A DNA stretch of 5,797 nucleotides from Bacillota bacterium (GTDB lineage Bacteria; Bacillota; Clostridia; Saccharofermentanales; UBA5734), in assembly GCA_023438965.1 (NCBI GenBank), contig JAEXPB010000475.1, forward strand, positions 1 to 5,797. Reading direction: 5' to 3'. The position numbers were made by a program, and so were the translations under genes. Shown here piece by piece: positions 1 through 5,797 of this stretch (positions within the stretch are counted from its first letter, which is position 1; every line of letters starts with the position of its first letter). The notes under the pieces are model-generated. The model made no database searches. It was not told the DNA's origin and saw nothing but the letters and a program-made list of their open reading frames with translations.

Positions 1-1397
1 TCCCGGGCCAGTGCTGTTTCCTCCTCGGCACGTTTTTTCTGAACCGCAGCATAATCGGTAAACAGGTCAAGCTGTTCATAGGTAGCGGTCTGGACCACAG
101 CGCTTTCGGCTACTAGATGATTGGCGGAGATATTGATACGCCGGACCAGCAGCTTCTTATTGGCGATCCGGTCGAACAAGGCCATGATCGCATCCCGGAT
201 CAGCAGCGCGGATGATGTCTGGCGGTTCAGGTTGGCGGTGCCATTCGCGTGTTTGGGAACCTGGCGGCCATAATGGTCGGTGGTTATCTCACCATGATAG
301 GATTTTCTGATTTCCGGATCTGTGATATTCTCAATATCATAACCAATGGTCAACCCTACCTGGTCGGTTACCAGCCCCTTGTCCACCAAATCCAAAACGA
401 GAATATCGGTCATCTCCCGGACAACCAGTCTTGCTTTGGCAAAACTGTAAGGGGATTGCAGCACTTGACCGGAGCTAATGCTGCTGCTGTCGGGCTTGTA
501 GGCCTTGATATCGGCCATCGTGCAAGGCTCCCAACCCCAGGCGTGGTCAATCAGCAGTTCGGCATTGATACCAAAAAGATGATAAAGCAAATCCTCGTTG
601 TAATAGTCAGTGGGTTTGCCGATCGAGCATCTGGCTACATCACCCATGGTCAACAGACCGTGCTCTTCCAGTTTCCTGGCGTAACCCGGTCCGATCCGCC
701 AGAAATCCCGCAGCGGGCGGTGCGGCCAGAGCAGCTGACGATAGCTCTTTTCATCCAGCTCCGCGATGCGTACGCCATCCTGATCCGGTACGGTATGCTT
801 GGCCTGAATATCCATGGCGATCTTGGCGAGATAGAGATTGGTGCCAATGCCGGCTGTAGCGGTGATACCGGTTGACTTGAGGACTTCCTGAATCATCATC
901 ATCGTCATGTCACGGGGCGTGAGCTGATTGGTTGCCAGATAATCGGTGACATCCATGAACACCTCGTCGATGGAATAAACATGGATATCTTCCGGCGCCA
1001 CATATCGCAGATAAATATTGTAAATGCGAGTGCTGTAGGCCATATAGAGAGCCATGCGCGGCGGTGCGGTAATATAGGCCACAGCCAATCCTGGCGAAGA
1101 ATTCAGCATCCGATCATCGGAGGATTCGCCCGAGAACTTACGGCCGGGAGCTATTTGCTGACGCAGGGCATTCACTTCCTTCACCTTCTGCACGACTTCG
1201 AACAACCGGGCGCGTCCGGGGATGCCATGGGCTTTGAGCGAGGGCGAAACCGCCAGGCAAATCGTCTTTTCGGTGCGGCTGGCGTCGGCAACGACGAGAT
1301 TGGTATGCATCGGGTCGAGACCGCGCTCCACGCACTCCACAGAGGCATAAAAAGATTTCAAGTCAATTGCAATATAGCAGCGACCTGCTTGCGCCAT
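1..1397 (-). CDS. Y-family translesion DNA polymerase (UmuC/YqjW-like), C-terminus cut by window edge
   Basis: This gene encodes an error-prone DNA polymerase that copies past damaged template bases. The 465 visible residues read without interruption. Near the N-terminus a Y-family palm motif holds the metal-binding Asp12 (context IAIDLKSFYASVE), with Tyr17 at the expected steric-gate position that excludes ribonucleotides. The second catalytic motif is SIDEVF with Asp144 and Glu145. A helix-hairpin-helix of the thumb follows around residues 233-255 (WRIGPG, then GLLTMGDVA), then a little-finger domain. QLDLF at 442-446 matches the beta-clamp binding consensus. The charged tail after it (KKRAEEE) is typical of Firmicutes UmuC-like proteins of about 500 residues, so probably only a few dozen residues are missing. 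The ATG start is fixed by an AGGAGG eight bases upstream. No umuD-like partner is visible. The family is usually SOS-induced, but I see no LexA box upstream. UmuC/YqjW type is preferred over DinB because of the SFYASVE motif and the tail. Confidence 0.93.
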   Translation of the reverse strand, partial: MAQAGRCYIAIDLKSFYASVECVERGLDPMHTNLVVADASRTEKTICLAVSPSLKAHGIPGRARLFEVVQKVKEVNALRQQIAPGRKFSGESSDDRMLNSSPGLAVAYITAPPRMALYMAYSTRIYNIYLRYVAPEDIHVYSIDEVFMDVTDYLATNQLTPRDMTMMMIQEVLKSTGITATAGIGTNLYLAKIAMDIQAKHTVPDQDGVRIAELDEKSYRQLLWPHRPLRDFWRIGPGYARKLEEHGLLTMGDVARCSIGKPTDYYNEDLLYHLFGINAELLIDHAWGWEPCTMADIKAYKPDSSSISSGQVLQSPYSFAKARLVVREMTDILVLDLVDKGLVTDQVGLTIGYDIENITDPEIRKSYHGEITTDHYGRQVPKHANGTANLNRQTSSALLIRDAIMALFDRIANKKLLVRRINISANHLVAESAVVQTATYEQLDLFTDYAAVQKKRAEEETALAR

Positions 1398-1405
1398 GGA
1401 AACCA

Positions 1406-1411
1406 CCTCCT
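1406..1411 (-). promoter_or_regulatory. Ribosome binding site of the Y-family polymerase
   Basis: Read on the minus strand this is a perfect AGGAGG, eight bases before the ATG at 1397. It decides the start of the polymerase gene, because the conserved N-terminal motif begins within ten residues of that ATG. Confidence 0.85.
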
Positions 1412-1438
1412 GATCCCAACCAACTCGTCTATACTTAC

Positions 1439-1444
1439 ATTATA
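1439..1444 (-). promoter_or_regulatory. Possible -10 box for the polymerase gene, over the regulator's stop codon
   Basis: The minus strand reads TATAAT here, overlapping the TAA stop of the regulator and about 42 bases before the polymerase ATG. No good -35 hexamer lies 16-18 bases upstream: the positions read CGGCAT, GCGGCA and GGCGGC. A second AGTATA occurs 11 bases downstream, giving a short direct repeat (AGTATA, five bases, AGTATA). The -10 match is exact but the weak -35 makes this a candidate only. The alternative is read-through from the regulator gene, since no terminator hairpin is visible in the gap. Confidence 0.35.
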
Positions 1445-2663
1445 CTAGCTTTTCCCTCGAATGCCGCCAGGCAGCCGGCGTCTGACCAGTCATCCGCCGG
1501 AAAATGTTCTGGAAATAACTCTGTGTAGAAAAACCCAGAAAATCGCTGATTTGAGCGATCGTCTTGTCGGTGCTTCCGAGCAAGCGCCGGGCTTCTTCCA
1601 TTCTAATCTCCGTTATGAAATCATTGAGCGTGACGCCTGTCTCCTGCCGGAAGCGCTCACATAAATACGTGCGATTGATTTTCAAGGCTTCGGCAATTCC
1701 GGCCGTGCTGATCCGCTCGCCCAGATGGGCGTTAATGAAGCGAGCAACTTCGATCGTCAGACGGGTTTTCACGCCATGGCATTTCAGCTCTTCAACCCGG
1801 GCGGTGAAATCGAAGAGCATTTCGATGTTCAATTGCGTGATTTCGTAGGGGTTGCCGAGAATTTCAACTTTCTGGATGTAAAGGTCGCTCAGGGTGAAGG
1901 CGGTTTCCGGCTGCAAGCCGCCGTCGATAGCAGCCCGGCTGGCCAGCGTAGCCGCGCAGATGAAGGTGTTTTTCATCTGACGCAATTCATCATGGGCGAT
2001 CTTGCCCACCCGACCGGTTGGCGGTTGGCGTGTAAACTGCCGCAAGGCGTCAGTCCGGCCGGTGCGCACATAGGAAAACACCTCGCGTTCCATGGCATAG
2101 GTGTTGTGCAGGGTGGCCTCGTCGCCGCCTGAAGGTATCTGGGCCAGGTGGCCGGTTATTTGCGGCAGCACCAGACCGGTGTCGCGGGATAGCAGTTCGG
2201 CGATGGTCAATTTTTCGTTGTTGAGGGCGTAATTGATAAAACAAAGGATTTGCAGGAAATTCTCCAGCGGATAAGCCGGCACGGTACGCAAATAAGTTTC
2301 CAGTTCCGGCAAGCGGCCCGATGATTCGCCAAGCGTCCGCAAGATAATGGTTAATCGTTCTTTACTGAGGCTGGATCTATATGTCGGACCGATAACAATC
2401 ACCAAATCTTCGTCCGCTTTTTTCAACGCGCCGAAAAACAGGCAATCAGCAGCATCGAAGAAACTGATGTTCTGAGGACTGGCTTCGATCATTGACCACA
2501 CCAGACTGACCGGATCCGGTTGGAAATCCACATTGACATAATTCTGAACCAGCTCACGGTGTTGAAAAACGCGGGTTTGCAGTCCGGATAGATGACCAAG
2601 GTTCTGGCAGAGGTATTCATAGTCAAATTGCACAAAAATCACAGCCTTTTCTTTGTTGATCAT
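1440..2663 (-). CDS. AraC-family transcriptional regulator, YSIRK-like, probable regulator of the divergent rhamnoside operon
   Basis: This is a cytoplasmic DNA-binding regulator of 407 residues from the ATG chosen here. The last 100 residues (about 300-399) form an AraC double helix-turn-helix. The first helix pair is around ISTAGIAEALKINRTYL. The second is around TIAQISDFLGFSTQSYF, followed by the family's closing pattern FRRMTGQTPAAWR. The N-terminal 280 residues are not a cupin. They resemble, from memory, the sensor part of YSIRK-type AraC regulators: PLENFLQILCFINY around 132-145 and ELRQMKNTFICAATLASRAA near 226-245, followed by LSDLYIQ. The ligand is unknown; divergence from a symporter-rhamnosidase operon suggests a rhamnoside or rhamnose product. 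An in-frame GTG at 2708 would add 15 residues. I prefer the ATG because the GTG has no Shine-Dalgarno sequence and lies inside an inverted repeat that looks like an operator. The ATG itself has only a weak GGAAA upstream, so the start is not certain. Confidence 0.9.
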   Translation of the reverse strand: MINKEKAVIFVQFDYEYLCQNLGHLSGLQTRVFQHRELVQNYVNVDFQPDPVSLVWSMIEASPQNISFFDAADCLFFGALKKADEDLVIVIGPTYRSSLSKERLTIILRTLGESSGRLPELETYLRTVPAYPLENFLQILCFINYALNNEKLTIAELLSRDTGLVLPQITGHLAQIPSGGDEATLHNTYAMEREVFSYVRTGRTDALRQFTRQPPTGRVGKIAHDELRQMKNTFICAATLASRAAIDGGLQPETAFTLSDLYIQKVEILGNPYEITQLNIEMLFDFTARVEELKCHGVKTRLTIEVARFINAHLGERISTAGIAEALKINRTYLCERFRQETGVTLNDFITEIRMEEARRLLGSTDKTIAQISDFLGFSTQSYFQNIFRRMTGQTPAAWRHSREKLV

Positions 2664-2695
2664 TTTACAATATTTCCGACAAAACAGCAAGAACC

Positions 2696-2721
2696 TTCGA
2701 TTATCCACGTCTATAATCGAA
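2696..2721. repeat. Perfect 9+9 base inverted repeat, candidate operator
   Basis: The arms are TTCGATTAT (2696-2704) and ATAATCGAA (2713-2721) around an 8-base spacer, with the centre between 2708 and 2709. Pairing stops at the next base on each side. The right arm covers most of the symporter's -10 box, and the left arm contains the possible -10 of the regulator gene, so a protein bound here could block both. The arms are AT-rich and no T-tract follows, so it is not a terminator. AraC proteins usually bind direct repeats, so a second regulator may bind this site. Confidence 0.55.
2712..2717 (+). promoter_or_regulatory. Likely -10 box of the symporter-rhamnosidase operon
   Basis: An exact TATAAT lies 30 bases before the symporter ATG, giving a predicted RNA start near 2724 and a leader of about two dozen bases. 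The hexamer 17 bases upstream is AAGAAC, far from TTGACA. A good -10 with a poor -35 is what is expected of an activator-dependent promoter, fitting control by the adjacent AraC-type protein. Confidence 0.5.
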
Positions 2722-2733
2722 TCAAGAAATAGC

Positions 2734-2739
2734 AGGAGG
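2734..2739 (+). promoter_or_regulatory. Ribosome binding site of the symporter
   Basis: A perfect AGGAGG lies eight bases before the ATG at 2748 and fixes that start. Confidence 0.85.
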
Positions 2740-2747
2740 ACGCAGCG

Positions 2748-4169
2748 ATGCCCAAGAACAGGACCCCCAAACCATACCCCTTGAATGGCAAAACTATTTT
2801 CGGCCTATCGACTATGCGCTGGACGATCACGGCCGCCGGATCGCTGATGACCAGTGCGTTCATGCTTTACCTGACCGATTATTCCGGCCTCGGATCGGCA
2901 GCTGCCACGGTTGGCACCATCCTGCTGCTGGTCGGTCGGATATTCGATGCGGTTGATGATCCGCTGCAAGGCTGGATCATGGACAGCGCACCGCGGACCC
3001 GGATCGGTAAATTCAAGCCCTTTATGATCGGCGGCATCATCACCTGCAGTCTGGCGCTGATCATGTTGTTTAACATTCCGGCTTTTACCAGTGTCACGGC
3101 CCAGATCATTTGGCTGGCGGTCGCTTATCTGCTGTATGAGATCGGCTACTCCTTCCAGCCGCACCAGCCGATCATCTATTCGCTGACCAACAATCCGCAG
3201 ATCCGGCAAAAACTCCTCGTGACGCCGCGCGTCATCGAGCAGGTCATTGTCATCCCGTTCTCGTTTTTCCTCAGCCTGGCCGTCGTTTTGGGTAACGCCA
3301 CCGGCAGCATGAAGACCGGCGTCGGTCTGCTGGCCGTGATTTTCGTGGTACCCATGGGCCTGCTGGCCTTGATCGGCACCATCTGCGTCAAAGAGGGCCA
3401 GGTTGCCGAATCCGGCGAAAAGATCGGCTTCAGGCAGATAATCAACATGTTCAAGATTAACACGCCGCTGTGGATCAGCTTCCTGTCCGGCATTTTCGGC
3501 GGTGCGGTTTTCACCTTTGTCATGGCCTCGGCGACCTACTACATCAAATGGGCCTTTGGCGCGGAAAACTTCGGCATGTACGCCGCTATCTGGGGTGCCT
3601 TCATTTTGCTGGGCATCATTGCCGGCACGATTATCGCACCCAAGGCCTTTAAAAATGTCGATCCTGCCAGCGGCACGATTTTTTGTTCGTTTACCAGTGC
3701 GGGCATTCTAGCCCTGATTTATTTTTTGTCGCTGCTGGGCATCAACAATGCGATTGTGTTCTTCGGGCTGATGCTGCTGTTCATGATTGTCGCCGGCATG
3801 AGCTATATCCCCGGCACGCTGATCGGCATGGAAACCATGGATTACTCACTGTACAAAACCGGCCGTGGCATGGAAGCGCTCAATCAGGCTGCTCGCAATT
3901 TTCTCGAAAAAGCGCAACAGGCGGTTGCCAGTTCAGCTACCGGCGCTGTGTTGATTGCTGTCGGTTACGTGGTCAACGAGGCGGATGAATATATCGGCAC
4001 CGCCCCGGTCGAATCCCTGCTATCCGGCCTTTTGCTGGTCTGCTGCCTGATCCCGGCGATCCTGGCCTTGATTGCCGGACTGGTCATGCGGCTGCTCTAC
4101 CCATTGAAAGGCGAGAAGCGCAAAGCCATGTACAAAGCGATCAGAGATTCTGGAGAGGGTGCAAAATGA
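2748..4169 (+). CDS. GPH-family (MelB-like) glycoside:cation symporter, probable rhamnoside importer
   Basis: This is an inner-membrane sugar:cation symporter of the major facilitator fold, 473 residues, the usual length for the glycoside-pentoside-hexuronide (GPH) family. About twelve hydrophobic segments are visible, roughly at 22-42, 50-66, 92-112, 117-135, 163-183, 192-213, 240-262, 276-297, 310-330, 334-355, 391-409 and 423-450. The GPH signature between helices 2 and 3 is clear: GRIFDAVDDPLQGW, then RTRIGKFKPF. Asp67 and Asp71 match by position the cation-site Asp55 and Asp59 of E. coli MelB. Lys388 (NFLEKAQQ) matches MelB Lys377, and the preceding MDYSLYKTGRGMEAL is the family's conserved loop. 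Glu131 stands where MelB has Asp124. These matches are aligned from memory. The substrate is inferred, not seen: the four-base overlap with a rhamnosidase gene points to a rhamnose-containing glycoside. The start has a strong ribosome site, and the gene is probably under the divergent AraC-type regulator. Confidence 0.93.
   Translation: MPKNRTPKPYPLNGKTIFGLSTMRWTITAAGSLMTSAFMLYLTDYSGLGSAAATVGTILLLVGRIFDAVDDPLQGWIMDSAPRTRIGKFKPFMIGGIITCSLALIMLFNIPAFTSVTAQIIWLAVAYLLYEIGYSFQPHQPIIYSLTNNPQIRQKLLVTPRVIEQVIVIPFSFFLSLAVVLGNATGSMKTGVGLLAVIFVVPMGLLALIGTICVKEGQVAESGEKIGFRQIINMFKINTPLWISFLSGIFGGAVFTFVMASATYYIKWAFGAENFGMYAAIWGAFILLGIIAGTIIAPKAFKNVDPASGTIFCSFTSAGILALIYFLSLLGINNAIVFFGLMLLFMIVAGMSYIPGTLIGMETMDYSLYKTGRGMEALNQAARNFLEKAQQAVASSATGAVLIAVGYVVNEADEYIGTAPVESLLSGLLLVCCLIPAILALIAGLVMRLLYPLKGEKRKAMYKAIRDSGEGAK
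4152..4159 (+). promoter_or_regulatory. Ribosome binding site of the rhamnosidase, inside the symporter gene
   Basis: GGAGAGGG lies six bases before the ATG at 4166, within the last codons of the symporter gene. Together with the ATGA stop-start overlap it supports coupled translation of the two proteins and sets the rhamnosidase start. Confidence 0.7.
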
Positions 4170-5797
4170 AAGCCATCAACCTGAAGACAGAATACCTTGT
4201 CAACCCGCTTGGAATCGATATCCGGACGCCCCGCCTGTTCTGGAACTGCCAGAGCGGCAGCCGGCAGACTGCCTACCGGATTGTCGCCACCGATCACGGC
4301 GGCCAGACGGCCTGGGACAGCGGGCAGATCACAAGCAACAGCATGACCCACGTCTTGTGGAACGGTCGAACGCTGCAATGTCGGGATCGAATCGTCTGGC
4401 GGGTACAGCTGTGGGACGAAACCTGTCAGCCGGGCGAGTGGAGTGAACCGGCTGCCTTTGAAATGGGCCTTCTGGCGCCGCCGGACTGGTCGGCCCGTTG
4501 GATCACCGCGGATATGCGGCCGAGCCGGAAAGTTCGTTATCCGGTCGACTGCTTTCGGAAAGTCTTCACCATCCGGTCAAATCTGAAGCAAGCCAGACTT
4601 TACAGCACCGCATGCGGCATTTACGATATTCAGATCAACGGGGAAAAGGCCCTCGATTTTTGCCTTGCGCCCGGTTATACCGATTATCGCAATCGTCTGC
4701 AATATCAGGTCAGTGATATCACTGATTTATTACGCACCGGCGAGAATGAATTGACCGCTGAATTGGCTGACGGCTGGTATCGGGGCTCCATCGGCGCTTT
4801 GGGCTACACCCACTTTTTCGGCAAGGAGACCAAACTGCTCTGCCAGCTGGAAGTGATCTATATGGACGGCACAAGAGAGGTAGTTGGCAGCGATCAGAGC
4901 TTTGCCTGGAGCAATGACGGCCCCGTTCGTTTTGCTGACCTCAAGGATGGCGAGATGATCCAGGCCGGCCAATCGCCTGGCTATGACGGTCGCGCGCGGG
5001 AAACCTCGTTTGCCTTGACGCCGGCAGCATCGAACAATGTTCCGGTGCGTGAAAAGGAGCAATTCAAGCCGTCGTTGATTGTTACACCGAAGGGTGCCAA
5101 GGTACTCGATTTCCGGCAGAATATCGCCGGCGTGCTGGCTTTCCGGATTCAGGCCAAAGCCGGACAGCGCATCGGCCTTCGCTTGGGCGAAATTCTGGAC
5201 GGGGAGGGCGAATTTACGCAGAGCAACATCCAGGTCACCAAACCTAAAGTGACCCCGTTGCAGCAAATCACCTATATTTGCCGCGAAGGCGAGAATGTCT
5301 ATAAAACCCGCTTTGCGGTCTTTGGCTTCCGCTATGTTCTGGTTGAGACCGAAGCGGATTGGACGCCGGCTGATTTCACGGCTATTGCGGTCTACTCGGA
5401 TATGGAGCCGACGGGCGATTTCACTTGTTCCAACCCGCTGATCAACCGGTTGGTCGAGAACACCCGCTGGAGCATGAAGGGCAATTTTCTCGATGTGCCG
5501 ACCGATTGCCCAACCCGCGAAAGGGCCGGCTGGACCGGCGACGCTCAGATCTTTTTCAAAACCGGCAGTTATCTGATGAATACGGCGGCCTTTTTCCGCA
5601 AGTGGCTGCTGGACCTGCAGGATCGCCAGACCCGGCGCGGCAAGGTGCATTGCATCGTGCCCAGCGTCGGCAACGAGCTTTACCTGACGACGATGGACGG
5701 TTGCGTTGGCTGGGCTGACGCGGCGATTTATGTCCCCTGGCGGTATTGGCAGCTGTTTGGCGACCGGCGGATTCTGGCCGAGAGCTACGCGTCGATG
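4166..5797 (+). CDS. Alpha-L-rhamnosidase, glycoside hydrolase family 78, C-terminus cut by window edge
   Basis: The enzyme releases terminal alpha-L-rhamnose from glycosides. The 544 visible residues are open to the last base; the family usually has about 850-950, so roughly a third or more is missing. Domains in order: an N-terminal beta-sandwich (about 1-105, opening NPLGIDIRTPRLFW and ending WSEPAAFEMGLL); a Bac_rhamnosid_N carbohydrate-binding-like domain (about 130-285, with YSTACGIYDIQINGEKALD and DGWYRGSIG at 202-210); a second beta-domain (about 300-400, with RLGEIL at 339-344); and the start of the (alpha/alpha)6 catalytic barrel from about residue 415. The motif DCPTRERAGWTGD at 447-459 gives Asp447, Glu452 and Asp459. 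Their spacing equals Asp567, Glu572 and Asp579 of Bacillus sp. GL1 RhaB as I recall them, with Glu452 as the likely acid. The second catalytic Glu would lie beyond the window. There is no signal peptide, so it acts in the cytoplasm on imported substrate. It shares an operon with the upstream symporter through a four-base overlap. Confidence 0.95.
   Translation, partial: MKAINLKTEYLVNPLGIDIRTPRLFWNCQSGSRQTAYRIVATDHGGQTAWDSGQITSNSMTHVLWNGRTLQCRDRIVWRVQLWDETCQPGEWSEPAAFEMGLLAPPDWSARWITADMRPSRKVRYPVDCFRKVFTIRSNLKQARLYSTACGIYDIQINGEKALDFCLAPGYTDYRNRLQYQVSDITDLLRTGENELTAELADGWYRGSIGALGYTHFFGKETKLLCQLEVIYMDGTREVVGSDQSFAWSNDGPVRFADLKDGEMIQAGQSPGYDGRARETSFALTPAASNNVPVREKEQFKPSLIVTPKGAKVLDFRQNIAGVLAFRIQAKAGQRIGLRLGEILDGEGEFTQSNIQVTKPKVTPLQQITYICREGENVYKTRFAVFGFRYVLVETEADWTPADFTAIAVYSDMEPTGDFTCSNPLINRLVENTRWSMKGNFLDVPTDCPTRERAGWTGDAQIFFKTGSYLMNTAAFFRKWLLDLQDRQTRRGKVHCIVPSVGNELYLTTMDGCVGWADAAIYVPWRYWQLFGDRRILAESYASM

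Larger units (their letters stand above)
2664..2747. promoter_or_regulatory. Divergent control region between regulator and symporter operon
   Basis: This 84-base AT-rich gap must hold both promoters. On the plus strand there is a TATAAT with a poor -35, a 9-base inverted repeat and an AGGAGG. On the minus strand GATAAT at 2700-2705 with TTCTTG at 2723-2728 (17-base spacing) could serve the regulator and would start RNA near 2693, just before the ATG at 2663. The two promoters would therefore overlap face to face, a layout often used when a regulator controls its own synthesis and its target. CAAGAA occurs at 2688-2693 and 2723-2728, a weak direct repeat 35 bases apart. Confidence 0.6.

Noticed and set aside
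249..875. A 208-codon open frame on the plus strand
   Set aside because: It is antisense to the Y-family polymerase, whose catalytic motifs fix the minus-strand frame. It shows no recognisable family features.
1398..1439. Possible terminator between the regulator and the polymerase gene
   Set aside because: No stem-loop followed by a T-run can be drawn on the minus strand in this gap.
981..1448. A 155-codon open frame on the plus strand
   Set aside because: It is antisense to the N-terminal catalytic part of the polymerase and has no recognisable family motif.
2653..2670. TTGT and ACAA imperfect palindrome around the regulator ATG, a possible catabolite-control site
   Set aside because: The arms are only four bases, the centre lacks the CG core of a cre site, and such matches are expected by chance in AT-rich DNA.
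4730..5650. A 306-codon open frame on the minus strand opposite the rhamnosidase
   Set aside because: It lies wholly antisense to a clearly conserved GH78 gene, shows no recognisable domain, and is explained by G+C-rich codon structure on the opposite strand.
1..5797. A defence system, mobile element, CRISPR array or other new system
   Set aside because: All long coding stretches belong to four known families. I found no terminal repeats, transposase or integrase, array-like repeats or RNA gene.

Overview
The window looks like chromosomal DNA from a Gram-positive (Firmicutes-type) bacterium of moderate G+C, probably a saccharolytic anaerobe. The reasons are the strong AGGAGG ribosome sites, a UmuC-like Y-family polymerase of the long Firmicutes type ending in a QLDLF clamp-binding motif, and a YSIRK-like AraC regulator. 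The species cannot be named from the sequence alone. I found four protein genes, two of them cut by the window edges. I found no RNA genes, CRISPR arrays, insertion sequences or prophage parts.

Left part, minus strand (about 1-1397): most of a Y-family translesion DNA polymerase whose last residues lie beyond base 1. Just upstream, also on the minus strand (1440-2663), is an AraC-family regulator. Only about 42 bases separate them. A TATAAT sequence over the regulator's stop codon may let the polymerase gene be transcribed on its own.

Right part, plus strand (2748-5797): a 473-residue GPH-type (MelB-like) sugar:cation symporter, then an alpha-L-rhamnosidase of family GH78 that runs off the right edge. 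The two overlap by four bases (ATGA), as in a translationally coupled operon. The rhamnosidase has no signal peptide, so the likely scheme is uptake of an intact rhamnoside by the symporter and removal of rhamnose in the cytoplasm.

The regulator and the symporter are divergent across an 84-base gap (2664-2747). The gap holds a 9+9 base perfect inverted repeat overlapping a consensus -10 box with a poor -35, which is the most informative regulatory structure here. The regulator most likely controls the rhamnoside operon. The polymerase appears to be an unrelated DNA-damage-tolerance neighbour. I see no clear new biological system; the most useful leads are the divergent control region and the pairing of a YSIRK-like AraC regulator with rhamnoside uptake.
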